Shown: positions 22,972-34,992 of the stretch, one piece after another
How positions within the stretch are numbered: position 1 is the first letter of the stretch
How the letters are laid out: every line of letters starts with the position of its first letter
Assembly: GCF_022376445.1 (NCBI RefSeq)
Contig: NW_025954966.1
Coordinates: 186,001-250,000 of the forward strand
From: Fomitopsis serialis
Taxonomy: Eukaryota > Basidiomycota > Agaricomycetes > Polyporales > Fomitopsidaceae
Reading direction: 5' to 3'
Length of the DNA stretch: 64,000 bases
Notes under the pieces: model-generated
What the model was told of the DNA's origin: nothing
Seen by the model: the letters and a program-made list of their open reading frames with translations, nothing else
Databases searched by the model: none
Program-made: the position numbers and the translations under genes

Positions 22972-25900
22972 ATGAGGGCTTACCTGCTCATTCTTGCCAC
23001 TCTCTTCATGTCCTCGCTCGCAACCATCTGTCTGGGCTGCAAGCGCGACTACGAGACCAACAAAGCACTCAAGTTACATCGAAAGCGGTGCGCGAAGAGC
23101 ATCACCTTCAACCTCTCAAAGCCTGTCACTGCAAAGCGTCCGCGGGATGACCTCGCTCCTGGGCCGGCGAAGGTCTTACACACGGAGGATTTAGCCGTTG
23201 TAGTTAGAGAGAGGGAGGCTATAAGGGATGCAGAGATTGAGGTGCGCATGCTCATTTGTATGTTAGGTTTTTCTTCGACTGATCGGTGGACCAGGCTGCT
23301 CCTCCACCCGAGTTCCAAGGCCAACCGTTAAGCGAGGATTATGGGACCTCTTCTGCGCGTCTACCCTCACCACCTCCTCAGGACGCCCCAGTGTCCCTCA
23401 GTCGCGCAGGCCGAAGGCACCGTGTACCGCGCCGCCTTCGCGACTACTTGCCCACCACTACCATCGGAATACCCTCTCACATCCCAGTACCACTCACTGT
23501 AGACAATGACAACGAGTCGAATGATAACCACGCTCCTCATGAGCATGATCCACCTGTGCACAATTCCGCTCAACGCTCCTCTGGCCCGCCGCCTGCACCA
23601 GCCAATCATGGTCCCACTTACTACCAGACCTCTCCTAACGAGTTCGGTGTCCTCCGCTGCTACCCCACCCGCCCGGTTGCTGAGCCTCAGGAGGCTACGA
23701 GCCTTCAGGAACTCAGTGATGCGCCAACATTATGCCCACCTGCTCAGGAACTCGACGGAACACAGGCGGTGCAAGGGTTTGGTGCGAGGGTTGTCAGGTC
23801 TCTGCGGAGCAGTCTGGAGACGGCGAAGGAGTGGTTCTATCCATTTCTAAACCCAACAGTATGCCGTCTCATGGCCTGGGCGAACACTGGCTCGAATCTC
23901 AAGTCAAATGTCGAGGTTCAGCGCCTGGTCGACGACGTGTTGCTTGCGCCCGACTTCGACCTCGAGGACCTTCGACGCTTTCGTGTTACACGGGAACTCG
24001 AGCGGCTTGACAGCATTGACAAGCCAGGCCATGTTTTCTCCTCATCGGATGGCTGGCATGAGACGTCCGTCAAGATCCCTGTTCCGAAGGAGGGTAGCAG
24101 ATTCGCTTCCGAAGCTGCAGCACCAACGTTTGAGGTCGGTGAAGTCTTTGTCCGCAAACTCACCGAGGTTGTACGGTGTGCGGCCGAGGCGACGGACGCC
24201 TTCCGTTTCAACTGGCTGCCCTTCCGCATGTACTGGCATCGCATCAAACAAGGTCCCCTGTCTACAGAAGCCGAATCCGACTCTGGGAGCAACTCCGATG
24301 GGGTGCCTGAGTACGAGAATATTCGCATATTCTCAGATGTTCCGGACACCGACGCAATGATTGAGGAAGATGCGCGTCTTCGCGCGCAACCTCGGAATCC
24401 TGAAGATGGCCCTGAGGTTGAGTACGCCATCGCTCCTATCCTACTCTGGTCCGACTCTACGCACCTGGCGAACTTCGGTGGCGCTCATCTCTGGCCAATC
24501 TACGTCTATTTCGGCTGGCTCACCAAGTACATCAGAGGCTGTCCGACGAAGTTTGCAGCCCATCATCTGGCGTACATACCCTCCGTACGTTTTATTTGCC
24601 ACATTAAAGCCTCTCGCTTCAATTCTGATACACAGTCTCTAGCTCCCTGATTCATTCCAGGACTGGTACCAGAACGTATTCGGCACATCTGCTACCGCCG
24701 AAACACTTCGCTTCTGCAGGAAGGAGCTTATGCATGCGATCTGGCGGCTCCTGCTTGATGAAGACTTCATGAAAGCGTACCATGAAGGCATGCTAGTGTT
24801 GTGTGGAGATGGCATCCTTCGACGCCTTTTCCCTCGGTTCTTCATCTACTCAGCAGACTACCCCGAGAAGTAAGTCATGATTTCCCGAGTCACACGATAG
24901 GCGTACCCGGTCGCTTTATTAATCAGCTTATGTACCACAGAGTCTTACTTGCATGCATCCGCTTTCTGGGACTTTGTCCCTGCCCTCGCTGCTATGTCAA
25001 GAAGGACGATGTTGTGGACATGGGCTCGAGTGCTGACAACAAAACTCGGCATAAGATCCGCGTCGACAGACCCGGACTTCATTCACTCATCAATCGCGTT
25101 CGAAACTGGGTTTTCAAGCAGGGCTACTCACTCACGAGCAAGTTTCTTCGTCGCATTATTGATCCTGTTTCCATTCTTCCAACACGTGTAAGTGTCTTTG
25201 TACATTGTGACCAAACTGGCATGCACTGATTCCAATGTAGAGCGCATTCTCGGAACGCCTAGCCGACACAGGCTTCAATTTCTACTCGTTATTTGTTCCT
25301 GACATCCTGCACGAGTTTGAGCTCGGAGTCTGGAAGGCAATCTTCATACATCTCCTGCGTATCTTATATGCAGAGGGTAAGGATCGCATTCAGATTGTCA
25401 ATGAGCGGTGAGCGCTGTCATGCCTCGAGTGATATCCCAACTCTCTTTCCTTACTCCATCATATTCAGCTTTCGCAAAATCCCACCATTCGGACGCAGTA
25501 CAATCCGACGATTCTCGCGCAATGTCTCTGGGCTGAAGCAAATGGCCGGGCGAGATTTTGAGGATATTCTGCAGGTAATATATCCCTATTACTCTTCCGA
25601 TTTGAGGTCTTACAACTCCTACTAGTGTATCATGCCTGTGTTCGAAGGCCTGCTCCCTCCACCGCACGATGACCTCGTGATGAGCCTTCTCTTCACGCTC
25701 GCTTTCTGGCATGCACTCGCCAAACTCCGCTTGCATACTGAGGAAACAGTAGCGATCTTTCACGGCGTCACCTGGGAGCTCGGCAGGACTACTCGTGAGT
25801 TCGCCGCAACAACTTGCGAAGCTTACGATACCCAGGAGCTTCCAGCCGAGGAGGCAGCACGAGGCCGTCGAACAGCTGCTATGCGTGCAAAGAAGTCCTC

Positions 25901-27740
25901 TAGAAGCAAAAAGAAGGTGTCGTCATCGAAGGGTGCCACAAAGAATGCGCCTGGACCGAAGCGCAAGACGCTCAACCTTAAGACAGGAAAGTGGCACAGC
26001 CTTGGTGACTACGCATGGATGGTAGGCTGGTATGGGACCCATGATGTAGGAAACACGCAACAGGTGAGTTGTCTCGGTACACCATCCTTTGGTTTCTGTT
26101 TGAGCTAACACCATTTTCTCATGTACTAGGGGGAGCAGGAACACCGCCGTGTCAAGCGGTTCTACGTTCGGACGAACAAGAACAAGGCTGCACGTCAAAT
26201 AGCCCGCCGCCAGCGCCGTGAACAGCTTTTGACTCGATTACTCGAGAAGGATAGACAACGACGTGCTGAACTTACAGCTGGAACTCAACAAGCTCGGCCT
26301 CAAGGCAACGACACTGCACAAAAGCAGTCATCATTGAATAAGACAGTAAACCGTCCTAGGAACGGTACACTCGCGGATACAGCACGTCGTCGAGCAGCCC
26401 TCTGGCTCTCAGAAGAGGACCCGCTTCCCTTCCATACCACTCCGAAGGATCGCTATCATATGTCAGACTCCGAACGCCATCACGAGAACATCTTCAGGTG
26501 GGCCAATGCTCGACTCGGGGATGATCCAGCTTTAAGGGTGTGTGCACGGTGTTTCAAGTTGTCGAGCTGGCATGGCATGCTAATACTAACCTATCACAAA
26601 AGAACTTTGTTCCGAACCTCAAAGACCATCTTCTGTCTCGTCTTACAGGACGTGAGTACGATGGCGACGAGGATACCTTTGGCCCGGATGAGCACGATAC
26701 CATACAGTTTGTCAATGACCGCATCTACCTCCACAAGGCCCTCCGTATCAATTACACAACCTACGACATGCGTCGCAGCCAGGACTCCATCAATCCACGC
26801 AGGCAGGCGGACGTCATGCTCCTCGCACCACACGAAGACGATGGAGACTCGCAAGCGAACGCCCATCCCTACTGGTATGCCCGAGTCATCGGGATCTTTC
26901 ATGTGAACGTGAAGCACCGCGGGCTTCTTTCGCGATGTAAGGATGTCCAGCGCATGGACGTTCTCTGGATTCGTTGGTTTGGTCGCGACCTCAGTGAACC
27001 CGGGGGTTTCAAGGCTCGCCGCCTCCATCGCGTAGGCTTCATTGATTCTGACGAACCTAACGCTTTTGGTTTCCTCGACCCTGCACAAGTGCTTCGCGCA
27101 AGCCATCTCATCCCGGGCTTCACACATGGCAAGACCACAGAGTACCTCCCACCTTCGATAGCTCGTCAACCTGAGGACAACGACGAAGACTACATATATC
27201 ATTATGTCGGAATGTGAGTACTACAATCATCTCATGCATTGTGTCTGCTCACTGTATGACAGGTTTGCTGACCGTGACATGGTCATGCGGTACCTCGGTG
27301 GCGCAGTTGGCCACAAAGGCCTGCCATCGAACCGTATCACCATCCAGCATCTGATAGACAAGGTTCGCAGGTTCATTCACCGCTGCTCTCAAACCCGAAG
27401 CATTCGATACCCAAAGGAGACCTTGAACGATGCGCTCGTGGACAAGCTTTGGGCAGACACAAATGCGCCAAGTGCCGACTCGCCGGATGTACCCAAGAAC
27501 GACGCGATGGCTGGTGGCGACGCCGAGGATTCAGACACGGAGGAAGAGGATGCAGTACCAAGTGACGAAGAAGACTTTGGGTATGGCTGGGACTATCCTG
27601 AAGATCAAGAAGATGACGAGACAGCAGGCGAGGAGCCAGTGGACGAGCAAGAGGTAGATGACGAAGCGGAGCTTGGGCCGGAAGACGACTATCCTCAGGA
27701 TGATGATGAAGATGACGGCGAAGGCTATGCGCCGCTCTGA
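22972..27740 (+). CDS. Plavaka-type transposase
   Basis: The N-terminus has a C2H2-like finger (CLGCKRDYETNKALKLHRKRC) typical of Plavaka proteins. The core follows through LLWSDSTHLANFGGAHLWPI, VYFGWLTKYIRGCP, QDWYQNVFGTSATAETLRFC, CIRFLGLCPCPRCYVKK, FNFYSLFVPDILHEFELGVW and ERLADTGF. A basic Lys/Arg region, a separate C-terminal module (PYWYARVIGIFHVNVK, VLWIRWFGRDLSEPGGF) and an acidic tail rich in Asp/Glu complete it. Introns are seen at about 23240, 24581, 24870, 25189, 25408, 25575, 26064, 26538 and 27214, all GT-AG and frame-keeping. No frameshift or premature stop was found, so the element could be recently active. The start at 22972 is the first ATG; MSSLATICLGCK slightly downstream is an alternative. 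Confidence 0.82.
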
Positions 27741-27995
27741 TCGAACAGTGAGTGAGCACGTTGCTGTAGTAGTCACTCTCCGTATTTACATCAAGCTGAA
27801 ATGACGTTCTGCGACTAGCCTACATGGCGTACTACCCGACGTGGCAGAGGCTATCATTCTTGTATCCTGGAAGTGACCGGCTGTGTAGAAGATTCCCCGC
27901 CGTACTCTTACTAGTGGTGCGTCCGAGTCGAGCACCGAGTCTCACCGCCGCCGCGAGGTCACTTGTACTGATTGTATTTGCAGTGCTACTTACAA

Positions 27996-28004
27996 GTGTA
28001 TTAT
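27996..28004 (-). repeat. Candidate terminal inverted repeat of the transposon, right
   Basis: GTGTATTAT is the partner of the 9-mer at 20433-20441. See that entry for limits. Confidence 0.35.
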
Positions 28005-28876
28005 CCCCACGATGCAATCTGACATGCAGAGCATATTTACCAAGCCGATGAGATGTATCGCAACACAAAGGATGACACGGAAATCCGAGGTTGGGCTTCG
28101 CTCGCCAACTGCGACAGTTGCGCGCGGCCTGCGGGCGCCTGAGCCTCGTCGCGGCGCTGCGAAGCGCCCGCCCGCACGGCTCGACGCGCGCGGGCATTGT
28201 GTATGGGGGATCATTCTCTAAGGTATGGAATTCTGACGGATGTCTAATATTGTGTATCTAATGTGTCTCTGTCAATTTTCAGGACCCTCACGTAGGATGT
28301 GCTCATGCTACAGCATGAGCAATGATCTCACTTGGGCGGGCGCTTGACTTCGAGTCGCGCGCGTCGTCTCGCCGCGCCTGAGTGGCTGGACTCGCACAGC
28401 CTTCAATATGCGTAGGCCCGTAAGTGCCTGCAACGTCCCCGTTTCCGACCAAATTCTATTTTGGTAGGTCGGCAGATACCTCAGGAATGGTGTCGTACAT
28501 GACTGTTACACGCCGCGCTGCCTGAAACGAATTCCTAATTGAATTTAGTTCGGAGATCGCGCTGACATGCTGACCTCAGTCACTGTTAACTAGTCGCGCC
28601 TCGCCCGACTCTGTACACAACAATCCTTATACTAGTCTCTCTAGACGAATTAAGTGTCTTCTCTCGCTGTCCGTGCCCATCTTCAAAGCGGCGCTGAGAG
28701 GGCCAATTCTCTGCGCATGTCTTCGCACTTCTGGTAAGTTGTCGAATTACAATGACATTCCGGAAAGCTGCTTACATCCAAACTCACGTCTTGGGGTCTT
28801 CGAATTCTCTCCAGTTATCTTGGGAGCGAATACTAAATCTTACGAGGTGAGCAATATAACTCACCGCTTGTGAGAT

Positions 28877-28883
28877 CATTATC
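28877..28883. repeat. Target-site duplication, right copy (CATTATC)
   Basis: Second copy of the 7-bp direct repeat at 20092-20098, immediately followed by GH28 coding sequence. Confidence 0.7.
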
Positions 28884-29563
28884 CGGCGCTTTTGCTGATG
28901 CATGGGCAGTGCGGTACGTGCCACGGCTTGTCACAGCGAACAGCTTCTTGATTGCCGCATGTCAGGTTTATTTCAAGTCCTGGTCCGGCACAACCATCGG
29001 TCACCCTCCCGACAATGGCGGTGGAGGTGGAGGTAGGTGCAAGTTTGCTGAATCGTGAGGCAGAAAGCTGACACACGGCTGACGCAGGCCTTGTCACGAA
29101 TGTCACCATCCGCAACGCAGAGTTGTATAACGTCTCTCTGCCTATCCATGTCTATCAAACCAATGGAGCACACCCGTATGTACCTGTCGTCAGCGTGCGG
29201 GTTGAGCGAGATTGACGTGTTTTCAGAGGCGACTCACCATCAACACTGCAATTTGCGAACCTGAGCTTCTACAACTTTACGGGTACATCGTCGGGCAGTA
29301 CCAGTACGTGCTCCCCTTGGCGCCCACCTGCGATTCGGCGTCGCTAACGGACTGGCAGTTGTTGATATAGCATGCAGCCCTGCTGCGCCGTGTCCTGGAA
29401 TGGTGTTTGACAATATCAACATCACCGTGAATACCGGAGCAGAGCCGATGTATACCTGTACGAACGTTGTTAGCCAGCAGGGACTGTCTAGTACGTGATC
29501 CCATGCAACATGCATTTCAAGTCATTGAGAATAATGTTAGGCTGCAACACTACCTCGACATGA
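28884..29563 (+). pseudogene. GH28 polygalacturonase-family gene, 3' part (split by transposon)
   Basis: The exon to 28908 reads GAFADAWA and, after a 57-nt intron, continues VYFKSWSGTTIGHPPDNGG. VTNVTIRNAELYNVSLPIHV, STLQFANLSFYNFTGT, CSPAAPCPGMVFDNINITV and a final CNTTST follow, the C-terminal strands of the GH28 beta-helix. All five introns are GT-AG. Placed after the 5' part at 20098 with one CATTATC copy, the frame is continuous (LTLS-GAFADAWA). No start codon or signal peptide belongs to this part, so on its own it should not be secreted or active. There is no further frameshift here. Confidence 0.87.
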
Positions 29564-29852
29564 TACGTTGAGATACGACTACAGATCGACTTTTGGTTTT
29601 GAGTGCTACACGCGGCCGAGCTTGTGTCTGTAATACGTGGGGCGGGCAGTCAAGTACCTAGACATGTTGAGATCTTACTCACTTTGCAATTGATATTTGT
29701 TGATTCATCCCCCTATATGCACTGGCAGACGGTCAAATGAGCGTGTCATCGTATCATTACGGATAGTTCTATCTTTTGTACAAGTGCATCCAAGACCCTA
29801 GACCCACAAGCAATAAGTACGCACGAGCCCCAACACGACCCCCGAATAGCCA

Positions 29853-32331
29853 CTATGTAGCGAATATACCGATGATCCTGAATGGCGGAATGCTGCGATC
29901 GTCTTCCTCGCCCATGAGCTGGCACTCCACGAAGTGCGGTCCCTTCTCGACATAATGGTCGATGATCTCCAATCTACAAGCAGCGTGAGCTGATAGACTA
30001 AAGCCATGCGACTGACCACTTACGCTGGTGTCGGCTCGCCGACCTGCGCCGCGTTCTCTATCACGACCGCCCCGCCGTAATTATCGTCCACCCAGCACTC
30101 TACCGCGCTGCCCAGGCCTATTGTGTCCGTCGGCTCCTTGATGTAGTACACCCCGACATCGCCCGCGCTTGTCTGGATGCTCACCCGCAACTTACTCGTC
30201 GGCAGGCTCGAGTAGAAATAGTGCGCGTGCGATGAGAGGTCGGCCGAACCGGCACGAGGGTGGTACGCCGCCCAGCCCGATCCTGCGAAGAGCGCCTGGG
30301 GGAGCGGGTTGATCAGGTCGTTCGCGGACACGCAGTACGGCGCGACCTCGACGAACGGGTGCGCGACGAGGTCCGCGGGGCGGGTGTTAATGCGCATCGG
30401 CGGCACGCGCAGGTTGGCATGGAGCGAGGGCGCCTTCACCGCGACCTCCGCGAGGCGGTTCATGACAGGGTTCGGGTTCGCCGCGGCGCGGCCTTCACCG
30501 TCCTCCGGCACCGCGCCCGCTGCACCCTTGCGCTGCGCGACGCCGCCGAAGAGCCCACGCGCGTCCGTCGGCTGTTTCGCGTTGTTGTCCGCGAAGATGG
30601 GCGTGGCGAGCGCGGGGAGCAGCTCGTGCGACGTGCCTGTGAGCGCGCCCCAGGCGGCGCAGATCTGCGACTGGAAATAGGAGATGAGCACGTCGGCGAT
30701 GACCTCGTGGCCGGGTGGGCTCGCAAGGATCGGGTCGACAAAGTACTGGTAGACCGACGAGGGGTTTGACATATAATTCGGGTATAGCAGTGGCTTCACG
30801 CTAAGACGTAACGTTAGGGGTGTTCTGGAGCGCTAGGATGGAGACCAACCTGACATGAGGGACATCGTAAAACTGGGCAACCAGCGTGTGCCAGTGGTCG
30901 GGGCTACCGAACCCACTGCTCTGTGCTACCTGAGGGCTAAAGTACCCAAGGATGAGCACAGCTGGCTGGTCAGGCCGAACAAGGATGGAGCGAATTAGCA
31001 GCTCGAATTCGTTCATGGCTACCTGATCGCTGGAAACACGTTAAATAGCGATTCACGTTTGCAAGGGGCCCGTATGGCTCACTTTGCATCCGCTACGTCC
31101 AACTCGACAATGACCAGGTCCGCGACGTCGGGGATGTGGTGGGCATGGCAGAAAGCGAAGTAGGCGGAGTTGGTGCGCCGCATCGCGCCGTTCGTGAGCT
31201 CGGAGGCAGGGTGAGGGAATACGGTGTTCCACCAGTTAAAGAACCTTGACGGGTAGCAGTGCGGTGACAGTGGGTCATTCCCGGCGCCATGGCAAGCAGA
31301 CACTGAGGAATAGGGCAGATAATCAGTATACTACGAAGCGGGTACGGGGAGCGAGAGTCAGGGAATAGTGTCTATAGCAAGAAACTTTGAGTGCTGTGAC
31401 TTGACTGGGCAAAGCAGCGGTAGGACCGTGACTCCTGGGCACTCGACGCGCTCATTCAGATTGCGCGGTATATAGCATCTATGATTAACAGTCCCACCGA
31501 CTCACGCCCACGGAGAAGACTTCATTGGACGCGTCAGGGCGCACCAGCTGTGACCATACAGCACCCGTTTGCACAGGCAACGAGAGGGCAGGGTGAATCG
31601 TAGACTCGTGGTGTTCGCGCAGTGAAGGTTTCCAGCCGTTGTAGAAACGATAGGCCGGCCTGCACCGGGGGAAGTGTGGAGCTGGGATTTGGGCCGAAGA
31701 TCGCCGTGAGCAAGACTGACGTTAAAGTCGAGTTAGAGAACACATCTCTGAGCGGCAACGGTGGACTCTGGCCAGTGCGTGACTTCGCCAACCATCGGCC
31801 GCCTCGCCAGCCAAAACCCCGCTCCACACACCCCGCGCACAAGCAGTCTTTCGCTTCTACAACAGCTGTCAAGAATGATATTCCATAAAGACACTCACCA
31901 GACCCGCCAACTACACTAATCGTCACTGGGAGACCCGAGAGTGCCTTGTTGACCACGCGCTGTATCCGTGCGCCGCTTCCGAGGTGGAACCTGGTCTTCG
32001 AAAGCGCAACCACGTCGTATTTCGACGCGATCCCATCGCCAGGCCCGAATGCAGGACAGAACGCGAACGGCGACTCTCCTGTGTCAGAGACATTCAGATA
32101 GTTCTTCGGGCGTAGGTCACCGCTCAGCAGTCGGTGTCGTGCATTCTGGTTATCGCCCGGCAGAATGGAGCGAGTGAAGAGAATCAGGAAGACGAAGAGC
32201 GCGAGGATGAGCCATATTCGATTCGTGACACCGAGGCTTTTCTGGTTGAGGCGGGAAGGGGCCTTCTCGTCGGAGCCCATGCGTGCAGGGGGCGATATGT
32301 GAGGGTGTCCTTTGCCTGTGCGCCGCTGCAT
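29853..32331 (-). CDS. SGNH-type (CAP64-like) type II membrane protein
   Basis: The protein has a single N-terminal membrane anchor (IWLILALFVFLILFTRSIL) and then a lumenal SGNH-like domain: PFAFCPAFGPGDGIASKYD, ALSGLPVTISVVGGS with the catalytic-type GGSVSACHGAG, SRFFNWWNTVFPHPASELTN, AVLILGYFSPQ, PHVSVKPLLYP, and a C-terminal ECWVDDNYGGAVVIENAA and PPFRIIGIFAT. Cryptococcal CAP64 is required for capsule; relatives may O-acetylate glycans, but no activity can be read here. Exons (minus): 31899-32331, 31083-31302, 30850-31029, 30025-30800 and 29853-29973. The first intron is 596 nt. Starts at 32442, 32331 and 32280 are all in frame; 32331 is my choice. It is divergent from the GT69 gene, 462 nt away. 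Confidence 0.85.
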
Positions 32332-32793
32332 ATACGCGCGCCGACGCTGCCAGAGCGAACCGCTTGGAGAGAGGATGGTGATGGTGGTCGGGAGCAAAGG
32401 AGGGGGAGGGGCCAGCGAACCGCTGGAGACAGGAACGGCCATCAGCCACCGTTAGTGGCTGCAGGAAGTGACTGTCAGGCTCCTGCTTTCCTCCGCCCAT
32501 CACCTCTCCTCGCTTGCCCTCTAATTCCACGTCGCTCTTTGGCCTCGTACGAAAAGTAGCGTATGTCCTGAACGTGGAGAAACGAGGACAACAGACCATC
32601 GCGGCGCATACCTGGCAACACTCTGGGTCAAACAGCGATATTCTAAGGTACGAAGTTTGAAGGTATTGCCGACGTCTGTCTGGCGAGACAAGGCACCTCA
32701 CAGCGCGTCTCACACGAACAGTAGCTCTGTGCATAGCTTGAGCAGCAACCCCATCATCGCTATCCTCATATCGACTGGTACTTGGTGTCGAAG
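32332..32793. promoter_or_regulatory. Bidirectional promoter region between SGNH and GT69 genes
   Basis: 462 nt separate the chosen start codons of two divergent surface-glycan genes. I see no third gene and no clear TATA element, which fits a shared promoter, but transcription start sites cannot be read. Confidence 0.45.
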
Positions 32794-34676
32794 ATGCAGC
32801 CGAAGAGCACCAACCCTCTGAAACGTCTACCCACCTGGGTGTCACTTTCTATTGGCGTATTTGTAGGGCTCATGGTGGCAAGGTTGTTCACATCAGATGT
32901 GAGTCGTCTCTATCCCGTTAGGCTACCTTCAAGAAGCCGCACATACGCGAAGGATGTAAGGCCGGTGTGTACCAAGGCTTACATCCTCCGCCTGTACGCG
33001 ACTTAAGGTGTGGAGGCCTAACGATATGGGCATAACTATCAATCCTATACAACTGCCTCTGACCACGGTATAGCCAGCACCTGCATCCTGGCGAGGAAGC
33101 CGTACACCCTCAGCCTACCACCCATCCCGCGCCCGACAACCGATCACGCTTCCGACGCTCGAGCAGCGCTTCCGGGTGCTCGAGCTGCTCACCTCGCTCT
33201 CTTCGCACTACACCAGGGAATGCACGCGGAACGCGCAGCCTATGTACAAGGAGCAGGCGGAGGAACGGTACGCGTCGCTCATCGGGCACGAGTCACCCAC
33301 CCGTTCGTCCTGGCTGGACACGCTCGGCCTCGGCCTCGGTGCTGGCGTGGAGGGCGACTACGTCCCACCGACGCCCCGCGGCCTGACGCCAGACACGCAC
33401 AAGTACTTCTTCGCGATCAACCTCTACAACTCCTTCGACATTATTCCGGACCTGTTTGCGACGCTCTTCCGCGTCGCGGCCATCCTCGGGTACAACAACG
33501 TGTACGTGTCGATCTACGAGAACGGCTCGACGGACCAGACGAAGGCGCTCCTGCGTATCTTCGATTCGCTCTGCCGGTCCGTCGGCCTCCGCGTGACGAT
33601 TCGCACGTCGATGCGCACGCGCGGCGCGTTCAACCACCGCATCGAGTACCTCGCGGAAGTGCGCAACGCCGCGTTCGTGCCGCTACACGAGCTGCGTGAC
33701 GCGGAGAACGAGTACTTCGACAGCATCATCTTCATGAACGACGTCCTGCCCTGCGTAGACGACCTCCTCGAGCTCATCTGGCAGAGCCGCCGGAACAACG
33801 CTGGCATCACCTGCGCGGCGGACTACATGTACCACGAAGAGCTCGTCAGTCCTACTCTTCTTATTCATTACCACGGCTGACACCCATGTAGGGCCATCCC
33901 GTCTTCTACGACAACTGGGTCGCGCGGGACATCAACGGGACCGCGCTCGAGAACGCGCCCTTCGAGGCGATTTTCCACCATGGCGCGTCGCAGGACCGCT
34001 TCCAGCGGCACCTCCCGATTCAGGTGCAGTCCTGCTGGAACGGCATCGCAGTGCTCGACCCCGCGCCATTCTACTCGCCGCCCCACGTCCGCTTTCGCAT
34101 GGCGCGCATCGTCGACGGCGAGTGCTCCGCGAGCGAGTGCAGTCTCATCTGCAACGACTACTGGGAGGCGGGCTACGGCAGGATCCTGATGGTCCCGCGC
34201 GTCAAGCTCGCGTACGACTCAGTGGGTGCCCTTGTTCCTTGGTGTCCTTGTGGCGCTGCTTCCGTTCTGGTGGCTGACACTCGTCAATGCAGCGCGTATA
34301 CGACATCATCCATCCCGCGCGCCGAAACCTCACTGCGATCCGAGGGTACGTCCGGCTGGGCGGGCTGCCTGACAACCCGCGCACGGACCCGCAAGACCGC
34401 GCATGGTTCGGGCCCCATGACCGGCTCTTCACTGACGAGGAGCACATCCCGCTCGACTTTGTCCCTGGCCCTGATTACGGTGCGCATACCAGCGTCAATT
34501 ACAGGGTGCTCACGCTGATTGCTCTTCCGCTAGTGTGGTGCTGGGGCTGGGACGGCGCGGGCGATCTGGACGGGCCTGACGTGGACCCTATCTGGGAGCG
34601 CATGCCCAACAAGTCGATGGGCCCGGAGGCGGTCAGGATTCGGCACGACAGGAGCATGAACCTGCCGTACCCCTAG
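32794..34676 (+). CDS. GT69 (CAP59/CMT1-like) alpha-1,3-mannosyltransferase
   Basis: GT69 enzymes are Golgi type II mannosyltransferases; cryptococcal Cmt1 and Cap59 belong here. Exons: 32794-32898 (signal anchor VSLSIGVFVGLMVARLF), 33074-33844, 33892-34221, 34293-34479 and 34534-34676. Family blocks: KYFFAINLYNSFDIIPDLFA, YENGSTDQTKALLRIFDSL, YLAEVRNAAF, FDSIIFMNDVLPCVDDLLEL, CAADYMYHEELGHPVFYDNW, SCWNGIAVLDPAPF, ECSLICNDYWEAGYGRI and WCWGWDGAGD. The frame is intact throughout. The start follows from the anchor helix. Its divergent partner and the GT90 gene 15 kb away make a role in surface polysaccharide or glycoprotein mannosylation likely; the acceptor is unknown. Confidence 0.9.
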
Positions 34677-34992
34677 TGTACGTCCTTGCCTTGTAATCAT
34701 CGTTCTGTTGTTATCGTATCTCCGTCTGGGCTCTCGGCGCATCAATGTACATACCCCTCAGTATTCCATATAGATTGCATGACTTGCTGGTATGGAACGC
34801 ATGGACGGGATGAAACCACGCGGGTGCAGACAGAATGGAAGTGCGTTTTGATGCTCGACATAGCATAGGGCAATATGGAGTGCAGCGTAGTGCGTAAAGT
34901 GCATGATGGCGTGTACGGCCTGAATGGCCGGAATCGACTGACCCAGTCTCCCCCTCCCCTCTCTCCTGGTCACCGAGAATAGAATACAGCGC
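34677..34992. other. Intergenic 3'-to-3' spacer
   Basis: About 316 nt between the convergent GT69 and RPL31 genes; no gene or repeat recognised. Confidence 0.5.

Larger units (their letters stand above)
20099..28876. mobile_element. Plavaka-type (CACTA-like) DNA transposon inserted in the GH28 gene
   Basis: This block of about 8.8 kb interrupts a GH28 gene and is bounded by a 7-bp direct repeat. It contains a long intact transposase gene (plus), a divergent accessory gene (minus) and a shared central promoter with a 13-bp inverted repeat at 22861-22902. I could not find matching terminal inverted repeats at the exact borders. A shorter pair, ATAATACAC at 20433-20441 and GTGTATTAT at 27996-28004, may mark the ends of the autonomous element, with extra sequence outside. 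Copies of GAGTCGAG occur near both ends. The non-coding parts 20099-20823 and 27741-28876 hold no gene; the latter has GC-rich inverted segments and a TGCTCATGC hairpin near 28300. Confidence 0.75.
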
